A DNA stretch of 10,712 nucleotides from Waddlia sp964635295. Its GTDB lineage: Bacteria > Chlamydiota > Chlamydiia > Chlamydiales > Waddliaceae. A program made the position numbers and the translations under genes. Of this stretch, positions 1 to 6,998 are shown piece by piece. A model generated the notes under the pieces. The model was not told the DNA's origin, made no database searches, and saw only the letters and a program-made list of their open reading frames with translations. Positions within the stretch are counted from its first letter, which is position 1. The number at the start of each line of letters is the position of its first letter. Location: the NCBI GenBank assembly GCA_964635295.1, contig CAZWOB010000069.1:1-10712 (forward strand), read 5' to 3'.

Positions 1-224
1 TTCTTCTTGTTAAAAGAGCCGCACTGTGGACAAGCGGTCACCCCCTTGCCAATCTGCTCTAAATAAGCAAAATGACAATACTCACAGACCAGCAGCTCCT
101 GCTTGACCACAATCACCTTCTGCTTGCGCGACTTCAAATGATGCCAGCCCCAAATCCCGAATAACGTCACCAATGTGACGCAAAGGTAAAGCATCAAAGC
201 CGTGATCGGTGTCAGCTCAATCAC
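1..224 (-). CDS. Small membrane-anchored zinc-ribbon protein (3' end cut by the window edge)
   Basis: The product is unrecognised. I translated it by hand from a GTG codon at 224-222; 74 codons are visible before the left edge. It starts with one hydrophobic segment (residues about 6-27, no clear cleavage site). A short basic stretch follows (KSRKQK, 31-36), suggesting an N-out/C-in anchor by the positive-inside rule. Two CxxC knuckles come next, CEYC at 47-50 and CPQC at 65-68, the typical spacing of a zinc ribbon. The start is supported by a GGAGG at 235-231, six bases upstream, and by a GTGA overlap with the stop codon of the TonB-like gene, so translation is probably coupled. It is the fifth gene of the TPR-ExbB-ExbD-TonB operon and may be an assembly or regulatory subunit of that complex, which is inference. 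The C-terminus lies outside the window. Confidence 0.7.
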   Translation of the reverse strand, partial: MIELTPITALMLYLCVTLVTLFGIWGWHHLKSRKQKVIVVKQELLVCEYCHFAYLEQIGKGVTACPQCGSFNKK

Positions 225-952
225 TTGACACCTCCGGAAATGACAAACTCGATCTGCCCCTCAGTGACAAACCCCCCAGCCAAGGGCTCAAAACGGAGGT
301 TGTTCAAAATCGTTTCAGCCTGTTCATTGAGTTTTCCTCCAACATCAGGAATAGACCAGAAAACTTTACCCGTATGGTCATCGACTTTAACTGCGTAGAC
401 CAGCCGTTCGGTCGTCTCCTTCTTGGAAGGAAATGCAGGCGGCGGCAGCGTGCCCGGCAGCAATGTTCGCCCTGCAAGAGGTCCGTAAAGGTTCACGCGT
501 GGTGTTTTCGGAATAGAAGGTACTGTGGGCTCCAAAGAGACCCATTCGCTGATCAACTCTTCCTGACTGTCGATCGTGATCGGCGTTTTTGGGAAAGGAC
601 GCTCGATTGCAAACACGTCATTGTGATCGGGTGAATTAAGTGATAGGCGCGGGATCAAGGGTTCAGGCCAGGCAGGTTCAGGGACAATAGCTTGCCGCAA
701 GTTTTCCATCTCCAGATCGGCAAAGATGGCGCTGTCAGGCAATGCGATCTCAATATTGACCTGTACAGGAGGGAACAGCGTATTGGTCTGGTTGATCCGG
801 AAAGGCTGCACATGGAACAAAAGAAAACCAAACAGGTGCAGGCAGAAGGCCAGCGCCAAGGCCTGCAAAAATGTCGGCGTCAGCAACCGGGCATGTTCGC
901 GTGCCGTGACATGGGCAGGGCCGGAAGCTGTGGTCTTCTCAAGGCGCAGCAT
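221..952 (-). CDS. TonB/TolA-like energy-transducing periplasmic protein
   Basis: A probable energy transducer linking the ExbB-ExbD motor to the outer membrane. From the ATG at 952 it has 243 residues: a basic cytoplasmic tail, one membrane segment (about 27-47) with a histidine inside it (H39), a Pro-rich spacer (about 90-175, many PxP-type elements), and a C-terminal domain (about 183-240). That domain carries the TonB-type pattern: a strand, a charged turn (VDDHTGKV), LNEQAETILNNLRFEPL, then a final strand ending IEFVISG. A membrane-embedded His is functionally important in TonB of Proteobacteria. I prefer the ATG at 952, which overlaps the exbD stop as TGATG; an in-frame ATG at 1015 would add 21 unlikely residues inside exbD. 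The position after exbD agrees with the TonB/TolA role. The sequence is divergent, so TonB versus TolA cannot be decided. Confidence 0.75.
   Translation of the reverse strand: MLRLEKTTASGPAHVTAREHARLLTPTFLQALALAFCLHLFGFLLFHVQPFRINQTNTLFPPVQVNIEIALPDSAIFADLEMENLRQAIVPEPAWPEPLIPRLSLNSPDHNDVFAIERPFPKTPITIDSQEELISEWVSLEPTVPSIPKTPRVNLYGPLAGRTLLPGTLPPPAFPSKKETTERLVYAVKVDDHTGKVFWSIPDVGGKLNEQAETILNNLRFEPLAGGFVTEGQIEFVISGGVK
231..235 (-). promoter_or_regulatory. Ribosome binding site deciding the GTG start of the zinc-ribbon gene
   Basis: GGAGG on the minus strand, six bases before the GTG at 224, inside the last codons of the TonB-like gene. It supports a short gene whose start is an uncommon codon and whose end is not visible. 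Confidence 0.65.
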
Positions 953-1404
953 CAGAAATATTCCGCCTGTTGCGATTCCGCCGGTTTGTATACGAGCCTG
1001 AGACGCGATGTGCATTCCTGACAGATAGAAAACAGGTGCAGGAAGGACCCATAGTCCACATTCTGATCAACGCTCAATACGACAGTCGGCTCCATCCCGA
1101 AGTTTTGTCTTTTCAGCTTTTTTAACTCTTCCTGGAGATGCCCTTTAAGCGAAACCAGGTCGACGATCGATTTGCGCGATCCGACATAAATGACATTTTG
1201 CGCGTCCATGACAATGATCAACTGAGTTGTCAGCGGAGCGGAATCTTTTTCAAGGGTAGGGTTTTCAATATTGAGCGATTTCAACGGCAGAATATCGGAG
1301 GTGATGATGAAAAAGATCAGCATCAAAAAGACAACGTCGACCAAAGGCGTCAGATCGATCAACGAACTGGAGGGCTTTAAAGAGGATTTGAATCGCATTG
1401 CCAC
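952..1404 (-). CDS. exbD: ExbD/TolR family biopolymer transport protein
   Basis: An inner-membrane protein of the ExbB-ExbD (TolQ-TolR) proton-driven motor. At 150 residues it has the usual family length. A short cytoplasmic tail precedes one membrane helix (about 20-38), which holds the hallmark Asp in PLVDVVF (D23), the proton-carrying residue of ExbD/TolR. A periplasmic domain of about 110 residues follows (LPLKSLNIENPTLEKDS... VVLSVDQNVDYGSFLHLF). I chose the GTG at 1404 because an AAAGGA (1420-1415) lies ten bases upstream; an ATG two codons later (1398) is possible. It begins three bases after the exbB stop and overlaps the TonB-like gene by one base. The C-terminus (QECTSRLRLVYKPAESQQAEYF region) departs from the standard TolR ending and contains two Cys. 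Whether it belongs to a Ton- or Tol-type system is undecided. Confidence 0.92.
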   Translation of the reverse strand: MAMRFKSSLKPSSSLIDLTPLVDVVFLMLIFFIITSDILPLKSLNIENPTLEKDSAPLTTQLIIVMDAQNVIYVGSRKSIVDLVSLKGHLQEELKKLKRQNFGMEPTVVLSVDQNVDYGSFLHLFSICQECTSRLRLVYKPAESQQAEYF

Positions 1405-1407
1405 AGC

Positions 1408-2052
1408 TTAATATTCCTTTTGATAGACAAGCAGGTCCACAATTTCCGATGAGGTGGTCTGTATCTCCAACAAGAACCCTTCCACACGGCTGACGACATA
1501 GTTATAGGCCAGGACAGAGGGGATCGCGACCACAAGGCCGGCGGCGGTTGTGACCAGCGCATACTCCATCGCCTCGCCGATTCTGTTTGCTGAAATGTCG
1601 ACAAGGCCGCTCATCCGCATTTCCGCAAAGGCCTGAATAAATCCAAGTACGGTCCCTAACAACCCCACCAATGGGGCGATATGAGCGATGATGGAAAGGA
1701 TCTTTGCGTTTTTCTCCAGTTGGGCAATCTCGATCATGCCTGCGATCTCCATCGCATTTTCGATCTCCTCTTTTCCCCGATTGTGCTTGGCCAGTCCCGC
1801 TTTGACAATATTGGAGATCGTTCCTTTTGTTTTTTCACATGTATGGATCGCCTCTGTGACATCTCCATCATTGATGTGCTTTCTCAACTGCAAAATGAAG
1901 CTGTTGGTATCGATCTCAGAGCGTTTCAAATGCATCAGCCGCTCGATGAAAATGGTAAAACTGACAATGGAGCAAAACCCGATCAGGATCAGGATGATGT
2001 TCCAGTTGGAGTTGTAATGGAAAATGCTTGCCAGACACTCATTGATAGCCAT
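1408..2052 (-). CDS. exbB: ExbB/TolQ/MotA family proton channel protein
   Basis: The channel-forming subunit of the ExbB-ExbD motor in the inner membrane, using proton flow to drive a partner protein. It has 214 residues and three membrane helices: about 17-36, 119-142 and 165-187. The large cytoplasmic domain between the first two has the usual family pattern (GLAKHNRGKEEIENAM). The signature APLVGLLGTVLGFIQAF (126-142) and the helix-3 pattern ALVTTAAGLVVAIPS (165-179) are both present, including the Thr residues that face the ExbD Asp in studied homologues. The ATG at 2052 lies 14 bases inside the end of the TPR gene, and exbD follows after three bases, so all are read together. The annotation as ExbB rather than TolQ is a convention; the sequence alone does not separate them. 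Confidence 0.93.
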   Translation of the reverse strand: MAINECLASIFHYNSNWNIILILIGFCSIVSFTIFIERLMHLKRSEIDTNSFILQLRKHINDGDVTEAIHTCEKTKGTISNIVKAGLAKHNRGKEEIENAMEIAGMIEIAQLEKNAKILSIIAHIAPLVGLLGTVLGFIQAFAEMRMSGLVDISANRIGEAMEYALVTTAAGLVVAIPSVLAYNYVVSRVEGFLLEIQTTSSEIVDLLVYQKEY

Positions 2053-4717
2053 AATATTTGTCCAATTTTTCTTTTGCTTTTAAGGACCAGGGACCTCCTT
2101 TGGATGCTGTCGCCTGCAGCTGTCGCCGGGCCAGGTCTGTCCGTCCTTGAGATTCATAAATTTCTGCCCGCAGGAACATGGCGCGCAATCTCTCAGAGGA
2201 GACTGCATCGTAGTTGATCACTTTCGACAGGACCAGCATAGCCTCGTCCATTTTTCCCTGCTCCTGGCAGCTGATGCTTTGCAAAATCCATAGATCAAGC
2301 AGCTCATCGGTGCTGAGAACTTTTCCTTTCGCCGCATCTTCAGCGTGTTTGAAACACTGGCCGGCATACAGGGGGTCGCCCTGCCTCATTGCCAGGATGC
2401 CTCTCTGATACCACGCCCGTGATAAATAATAGCCGCGCGTCGTTTTTGTCAGGTGGAATTTTTCCAAAACTTCGGAAAGCACTGAAGCTGCCTGGTTGTT
2501 TTGATTTTGGTCCAGGTACCCTTTGACAAGAAGATATGCGGCCTCTTCATCGATTCTAACTTTGTTTTCCCCGTTATTTTTCAGCTCGACGTAGATTTCC
2601 CGGAGGACACCGATCGATTCCTGGTCTTTGCCTTGCGCCAAGTATGCCTTCGACTGTTCAATAAGCGAGCGGTACCTCACCATGGAAAAATAGGACCTTT
2701 TTGATTCAGGGATCGGCAGGCGGTCGTATAGGCGGGCGGCATTCTCGAAATATTGGGCAGCGCGTTCCGGGTCGGAATTTTTCTTCGTTTTACCATTTGG
2801 AGATTTTCTCTCTTTCATTGCCTCTAACCCAAGCAGGTAGCTGGCATTCATGAGATAGGGGGAATTTGGATAGCGGGCGGAGAGGCTCTCCAGGTGTTTG
2901 ACCGCGTCAGGATGGCCGCTGAGGTAATCGTTGTAGGAAAAGTACCGGAAATAGGCGGTGTCCGCAAAGGGGGAGCGGGGGTAATGTTCAAAGACCCGTT
3001 TTCTTCTCTCTTGGACCACTTTTTGATCCATTAACAATTTTTCTGCGGATTCTGCAGCCCAGTACCACGCTTCCCCTGTAAAAGAAGTGGGAGGGGTGAG
3101 TTGGGCGAGTTCTAAAAACGTGCGTTCGGCCTTTTCTTCATGATTGTTTTGCAGGTACAATGTTCCCAAGAGATGAAGCGCTTTTGGCTGGTAGCCCCCT
3201 TTTGGATAGCTTTCAATACAATGGGTGAGGGAATTTTCTGCGATCGTGAAAAAGGTTTCTCTCTCCTCGCAGTCCAGGAGCTGCGAAGCGACCAGCCCTT
3301 GTAAAAAATAGATCTCATCAGGAGCTGCCAGCTGAGGGAAAAGATCGTTGCGGTATTGGTTCAACAGTCGGCTAATGATCGAGAGAGAATTGAGAAGCCC
3401 CTCTCTGTTCTGCAAATAGTAGTTGGCATAGATCTGCTGCTTCAGCGCATGTGCTGCGGTTTTGGGCTGTTCAGGGTAAAGCAGGTCGAATGCTTTATTC
3501 AATGATGCGATCGCCTGTTCGAACAACTTTCCCGCTTCTTTTCTCGTCCGAGGGTCCTCATTGAGTTTTTCACCCTCTTCTAACTCGCCTAATCCCCTGA
3601 TATACCATGCTTTAGAATACAGGGGAGAAGTTGAGAAGGTTTCATGGACAATTTGGCGATAGAGTTGTTTCTTTTCCGTGAATTCGGGAGCGGATTCAGC
3701 TAATATTAACAGGGCCTCATGTTTATTGTTCCTGCTTTTCCACTGGATTTTGGGTCCCAGTCGCTGGTTTAACTCATGGACGATCGCTTCGTCTGGTGAG
3801 ATAAGATGGGTAGCAAGAAGGGCCTGCCCCAGCGATAGACGGGTTTTTTCCGAAGGGTTTCTCTCTTCCAGATCATGGAACAATGCCGCCGCCTGCTGCA
3901 CCAGGTGCAGTTTTCCAGTGTCTTTTCCTAAATAGAGGTAACATAAGCCCAGGTAATAAAGGGCGTCCGAATGCCATTGGAGAGTTTCATGCGCTTGAGG
4001 AGGGGCTGCGTCTTCAAAGGCGGTCGCCGCATTTTCCCAATCATTTTCCCGAAAATGGAGTTCTCCATTGATATATTGGGCTGCGTAGGGAGCAAAATCT
4101 ATAGGAAGTTCTTGAAGTTCCTGCATGATTTGACGTGATGTTCCGGTATCGTCTTCAATCATCGCGATCCGAGCGAGGTACAGCTGCCCGAGCGCGTAGT
4201 GCTTTGTCGGTTTTCTACCGACCTTGATCTTTTCAAAAGCCTCTTTGGATTTTTTGAACTGATTTTGCTGAAAATGTGCAAGGCCGAGTTCAAACCACGC
4301 CTCGTCAGCATATATTTCCTGAGGCCTCCGTTTCATTTTCAAGAAATACTCGAGCGGATAAGTGGAGCGTTCGTACATTTGGAGCCTGTTGAAACTCACT
4401 CCCACGAGAAACAGACTTTCCAGGCAAGGGTCGCTGGCCTCGTCGATCGTCAATTCCTGGTCAGGTCCGGAGAATAGCGAAATGATGTTCTGATATTGTT
4501 TTTTGATGTAATAACTTCTGGCCAATTGACGTTTGATATGCGCCCTGTTAGGACTGGAATCGGGCTGACTTCGCAATGCTTCAAGATAAAGCTCCTCCGC
4601 CTGGTCAAAAAGAGTCGCTTCAAAATACTTGTCGGCCTTTTCCAAATCGCCCGTGTCCATCCCAGAAAGAGGTAGAGACAGGGTAATGAGTAATGTTGTC
4701 AAGATCGGTCTGTTCAT
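2039..4717 (-). CDS. Secreted tetratricopeptide-repeat protein of the ExbB-ExbD operon
   Basis: An exported scaffold or partner protein, about 892 residues, of unknown exact role. The start is probably the ATG at 4717. It gives a classic signal peptide (MNRPILTTLLITLSLPLSG, cleavage around residue 19, no lipobox Cys); a TTG at 4747 in frame would add ten charged residues before it. After that the protein is a series of TPR-like helix pairs to the end, for example ADKYFEATLFDQAEELYLEAL, YALGQLYLARIAMIEDDTG, ALHLLGTLYLQNNHEEKAERTFLELA and AMFLRAEIYESQGRTDLARRQL. No catalytic domain is visible. It is the first gene of the minus-strand operon and overlaps exbB by 14 bases. TPR proteins next to ExbB/ExbD/TonB genes occur in other bacteria, such as the gliding and Tol-associated systems, so a periplasmic or outer-membrane role in the same machine is a reasonable inference. 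Confidence 0.85.
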   Translation of the reverse strand: MNRPILTTLLITLSLPLSGMDTGDLEKADKYFEATLFDQAEELYLEALRSQPDSSPNRAHIKRQLARSYYIKKQYQNIISLFSGPDQELTIDEASDPCLESLFLVGVSFNRLQMYERSTYPLEYFLKMKRRPQEIYADEAWFELGLAHFQQNQFKKSKEAFEKIKVGRKPTKHYALGQLYLARIAMIEDDTGTSRQIMQELQELPIDFAPYAAQYINGELHFRENDWENAATAFEDAAPPQAHETLQWHSDALYYLGLCYLYLGKDTGKLHLVQQAAALFHDLEERNPSEKTRLSLGQALLATHLISPDEAIVHELNQRLGPKIQWKSRNNKHEALLILAESAPEFTEKKQLYRQIVHETFSTSPLYSKAWYIRGLGELEEGEKLNEDPRTRKEAGKLFEQAIASLNKAFDLLYPEQPKTAAHALKQQIYANYYLQNREGLLNSLSIISRLLNQYRNDLFPQLAAPDEIYFLQGLVASQLLDCEERETFFTIAENSLTHCIESYPKGGYQPKALHLLGTLYLQNNHEEKAERTFLELAQLTPPTSFTGEAWYWAAESAEKLLMDQKVVQERRKRVFEHYPRSPFADTAYFRYFSYNDYLSGHPDAVKHLESLSARYPNSPYLMNASYLLGLEAMKERKSPNGKTKKNSDPERAAQYFENAARLYDRLPIPESKRSYFSMVRYRSLIEQSKAYLAQGKDQESIGVLREIYVELKNNGENKVRIDEEAAYLLVKGYLDQNQNNQAASVLSEVLEKFHLTKTTRGYYLSRAWYQRGILAMRQGDPLYAGQCFKHAEDAAKGKVLSTDELLDLWILQSISCQEQGKMDEAMLVLSKVINYDAVSSERLRAMFLRAEIYESQGRTDLARRQLQATASKGGPWSLKAKEKLDKYYGYQ

Positions 4718-4879
4718 TGTAAAAACAATATCACGTTCTCTGTTCAAATTCCAATTTCGAAACCCGAATCCATTTTTTTTTTATCTATATCAAAAAATAT
4801 GTTGCATAATAATACCAAAAATAAATATTCAAATAATTGTCATGAAAAACTCTATGAATCAAAAAGGAGGGGCATTTAG
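4718..4879. promoter_or_regulatory. AT-rich divergent intergenic region between the TPR operon and hctA
   Basis: This stretch separates two outward-facing transcription units, so both promoters should lie here. On the minus strand a TATAGA (4789-4784) is a candidate -10, giving a leader of about 60 bases before the ATG at 4717. On the plus strand CATAAT (4805-4810) is a candidate -10 for the histone gene. Their -35 boxes (TTATTA and TTATCT) are weak, so neither assignment is firm. A run of ten T (4773-4782) lies between them. Confidence 0.4.
4864..4870 (+). promoter_or_regulatory. Very strong ribosome binding site of the histone gene
   Basis: AAGGAGG nine bases before the ATG at 4880, the best Shine-Dalgarno match in the window. 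It fixes the start of the histone-like gene and suggests heavy translation once the mRNA is made, as expected of an abundant late chromatin protein. In C. trachomatis Hc1 is held back post-transcriptionally by the small RNA IhtA; no such RNA gene is evident here. Confidence 0.85.
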
Positions 4880-5422
4880 ATGGCACTCAGTAAAACTATG
4901 GATGAAATAAAAAGCCTTTTATCGGGTCTGATTGAAGATCTCGAAAAGGCTGCGGCAGGTAACAAAGCTGCTTCTCAGCGAGTAAGAACAGGTACGATCC
5001 GTTTAGAAAAAGTTGCTAAACTTTATCGTAAGGAATCTATCAAGTCTGAGAAGTCTTCTAAAGGCAAGAAAAAAGCGGTAAAGAAAACTGCTAAGAAAAA
5101 AGTTGCCAAGAAGCCTGCAGCTAAAAAGGCAGCGGCGAAGAAAAAGCCAGCTGCTAAGAAAAAAGCTGTAGCGAAGAAAAAGCCAGCTGCTAAGAAAACA
5201 ACGGCTAAGAAAACAGTTGCCAAGAAGCCTGCTGCTAAAAAGACAGCGGCTAAGAAAAAGCCTGCAGCAAAGAAAGCTGTAGCTAAGAAAAAGCCGGCAG
5301 CTAAAAAAGCCGCAAAAAAGCCTGCTAAGAAAAAAGCGGCTAAAAAAACTACAGCAAGAGCTAGAGCTTTAACTGTAAAGAGAAAGCAAACAGCTAAGCT
5401 TCCAAGAAGAAGAGCTAGATAG
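4880..5422 (+). CDS. hctA: Chlamydial histone H1-like protein Hc1 with an extended Lys/Ala/Pro repeat tail
   Basis: A DNA-binding protein expected to condense the chromosome when reticulate bodies turn into elementary bodies. Residues 1-60 match my recollection of chlamydial Hc1, especially GNKAASQRVRT (27-37) and LEKVAKLYRKESIKSEK (42-58); this half is predicted helical and carries all the acidic residues. Residues 61-157 are almost only Lys, Ala, Pro, Thr and Val, with six KPAAKK cores starting at 78, 89, 101, 116, 127 and 138. The last 25 residues switch to Arg-rich sequence (ARARALTV...RRRAR). At 180 residues it is longer than the roughly 125 of C. trachomatis Hc1, and the tail resembles the repeats of Hc2. 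It has its own intergenic promoter region, a strong ribosome binding site and a terminator, so it is probably monocistronic. Confidence 0.92.
   Translation: MALSKTMDEIKSLLSGLIEDLEKAAAGNKAASQRVRTGTIRLEKVAKLYRKESIKSEKSSKGKKKAVKKTAKKKVAKKPAAKKAAAKKKPAAKKKAVAKKKPAAKKTTAKKTVAKKPAAKKTAAKKKPAAKKAVAKKKPAAKKAAKKPAKKKAAKKTTARARALTVKRKQTAKLPRRRAR
5095..5345 (+). repeat. Degenerate coding repeats in the histone tail
   Basis: Imperfect tandem units of about 33-36 bases built on GCTAAGAAAAAGCC and GCAGCTAAGAA variants encode AKKKPAAKKAV-type decapeptides. The coding strand is strongly purine-rich. Synonymous differences between units (gcagct, gctgct, gctgca) show they are not a very recent expansion, but such arrays can change length by slippage or recombination. 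Confidence 0.8.
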
Positions 5423-5456
5423 TTTTTTAGTTTTTGGAGAATACGATCTCAATTTA

Positions 5457-5484
5457 AGAGGGAGGCATCCGCCTCCCTTTTCTT
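5457..5484 (+). terminator. Intrinsic terminator after hctA
   Basis: An eight-base-pair GC-rich hairpin (AGGGAGGC / GCCTCCCT, loop ATCC at 5467-5470) followed by TTTTCTTATTT. It starts 35 bases after the histone stop codon and separates histone transcription from the methyltransferase operon. Confidence 0.88.
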
Positions 5485-5506
5485 ATTTCCCCCTTTAATT
5501 TATAAT
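5478..5506 (+). promoter_or_regulatory. Candidate promoter of the rlmD-tgt-yajC-pcm operon
   Basis: A perfect TATAAT lies at 5501-5506, just behind the hctA terminator. The best-spaced -35 candidate, TTTTCT at 5478-5483 (17-base spacer), is a poor match and falls in the terminator T-tract. The predicted transcript would start near 5513, giving a leader of about 37 bases. The methyltransferase ATG has only a weak GGGAA (5535-5539) before it. Confidence 0.45.
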
Positions 5507-5549
5507 GTCTTACCAATAGCTCAATTGAAAAAGCGGGAATCTATAATTC

Positions 5550-6998
5550 ATGTCCATTCGCGATAAACAGCGGCAAGTCGAAGTCGATATTGTCAATTTT
5601 TCAAAAAAAGGGAACGGCATCGGATATTTTGTCCGACAGGATGAGCAGACCTGGCCGGTTGAAGTCTCGTTTACGGTGCCAGGAGACAGGGTGAAAACAA
5701 CATTGCTTCGAAAACGATCGGGTGTGTACCGCAGCTGGTTGGACGAGGTTGTGACGCCATCTTCTGATCGTATCGAACCAAAATGCCGCCACTTCGGCGT
5801 TTGCGGAGGGTGTCGTTGGCAGCAGATTCCTTATTCCAAGCAGTTAGAGGAAAAAGAGTTAATGATCAGACATCATTTCGGAGACCTGATCACCGACGCT
5901 GTCGACTTCTATGGCATCGTCCCGAACAACGATCCGTGGAAATATCGCAACAAAATGGAATTTTCCTTTTCCACCGATCGCGAGGGAAACCGTTATCTTG
6001 GGCTGATGATGGACCAGGGAAGAGGAAAAGTGGTGGACCTGCAAGAGTGCCATTTGACCAATCCATGGTTTATCGATGCGGTCTCGACAGTCAGAGACTG
6101 GTGGAAAGAGTCGAACCTGGAAGCCTACCACTCCTACAAGGATGTCGGCAGTTTGCGGACTCTGACACTGCGGGAGGGGATCCGCACCGGAGACCGCATG
6201 GTCAACCTGACAGTATCGGGCAATCCCGATTTTGCCCTCAAAAAACACCATCTTGAGGGATTTGTCGCTTTTATTCGGGATGCTGTAGAGCCGGTTGATC
6301 CCGATCAAAGGTTGAGTGTGTTCCTCACGATCCATCAAATTCAAAAAGGGCACCCCACCCAGTTTTATGAAATGCACCTTTACGGGGCCGATACGATCCG
6401 CGAAGAGCTGCGCATCCATCGGGAAGAGCAAACTTCTCGGGAATCTTTGACTTTCCACATCAGTCCAGCCGCATTCTTTCAGCCGAACACTCTTCAGGCG
6501 GAAAAACTCTATTCGTTGGCCCTTGAGATGGCGCAAATATCCAGTGATCAGGTTGTGTACGACCTGTACTGCGGGACCGGAACCCTTGGGATCTGCGCGG
6601 CAAAACGGGCAAAGCAGGTGGTTGGCGTCGAGTTGTCGCCGGAATCCGCACATGATGCCCGCCACAACGCTAAAGAGAACGGCATTGAGAATATCTCGAT
6701 TCTGACAGGCGCTGTGAAACGCATCCTTGGCGAGATAAGGGAAAAGGAGCTTTACCCTGAACCTGATGTGGTCATGGTCGATCCGCCCCGCGCCGGCCTT
6801 GACCCAGAAGCTGTGAAACATTTAATCGAGCTCAGCCCTCCAAAATTATTATACATTTCCTGTAACCCGGCCACTCAAGTGGACAATATTAGAGAATTTA
6901 TTAAAAACGGGTATGAGTTGAAAGCGGTCCAGCCTGTCGATCAATTTCCCCATACCGTCCATATTGAAAACATCGCCCTTCTTACTAAAACCTCATGA
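5550..6998 (+). CDS. rlmD: RlmD-like 23S rRNA (uracil-C5)-methyltransferase
   Basis: A SAM-dependent enzyme that methylates carbon 5 of a uridine in 23S rRNA. It has 482 residues. In order: an N-terminal TRAM RNA-binding domain (about 9-68); an iron-sulfur cluster site with C79, C85, C88 (CRHFGVCGGC) and C167 (LQECHL); a central domain; and a Rossmann methyltransferase domain with the SAM loop DLYCGTGTLG (338-347), DPPRAGL (411-417), the catalytic Cys in SCNP (C438) and the general-base Glu in HIEN (E473). TRAM plus the four cluster Cys fits RlmD (RumA) better than TrmA; a dual RlmCD-type specificity cannot be excluded. C. trachomatis has a homologue (ygcA) beside hctA, as I recall. The stop overlaps the tgt start as ATGA. 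The start is fixed by the TRAM domain, not by its weak Shine-Dalgarno. Confidence 0.93.
   Translation: MSIRDKQRQVEVDIVNFSKKGNGIGYFVRQDEQTWPVEVSFTVPGDRVKTTLLRKRSGVYRSWLDEVVTPSSDRIEPKCRHFGVCGGCRWQQIPYSKQLEEKELMIRHHFGDLITDAVDFYGIVPNNDPWKYRNKMEFSFSTDREGNRYLGLMMDQGRGKVVDLQECHLTNPWFIDAVSTVRDWWKESNLEAYHSYKDVGSLRTLTLREGIRTGDRMVNLTVSGNPDFALKKHHLEGFVAFIRDAVEPVDPDQRLSVFLTIHQIQKGHPTQFYEMHLYGADTIREELRIHREEQTSRESLTFHISPAAFFQPNTLQAEKLYSLALEMAQISSDQVVYDLYCGTGTLGICAAKRAKQVVGVELSPESAHDARHNAKENGIENISILTGAVKRILGEIREKELYPEPDVVMVDPPRAGLDPEAVKHLIELSPPKLLYISCNPATQVDNIREFIKNGYELKAVQPVDQFPHTVHIENIALLTKTS

Noticed and set aside
1681..2217. A 178-codon open frame on the plus strand across exbB and the TPR gene
   Set aside because: Antisense to two clearly recognised coding regions and without any domain pattern.
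5023..5223. A Phe/Ala-rich hydrophobic open frame on the minus strand within hctA, resembling a membrane protein
   Set aside because: It is the direct complement of the Lys/Ala repeats (AAG/AAA become CTT/TTT), so the hydrophobicity is an artefact.
5095..5345. Regularly spaced repeats that might suggest a CRISPR array
   Set aside because: The repeats are imperfect, without unique spacers, and keep the reading frame of a basic protein tail.
5542..5547. A second perfect TATAAT two bases before the methyltransferase ATG
   Set aside because: A transcript from it would start inside the coding sequence, and the TTGAAA at 5525-5530 is only 11 bases away, too close for a -35.
5859..6821. A 320-codon open frame on the minus strand inside the methyltransferase gene
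   Set aside because: It lies wholly antisense to a gene with complete TRAM, iron-sulfur and SAM motifs, and its translation shows no family features. It is a shadow of codon use.
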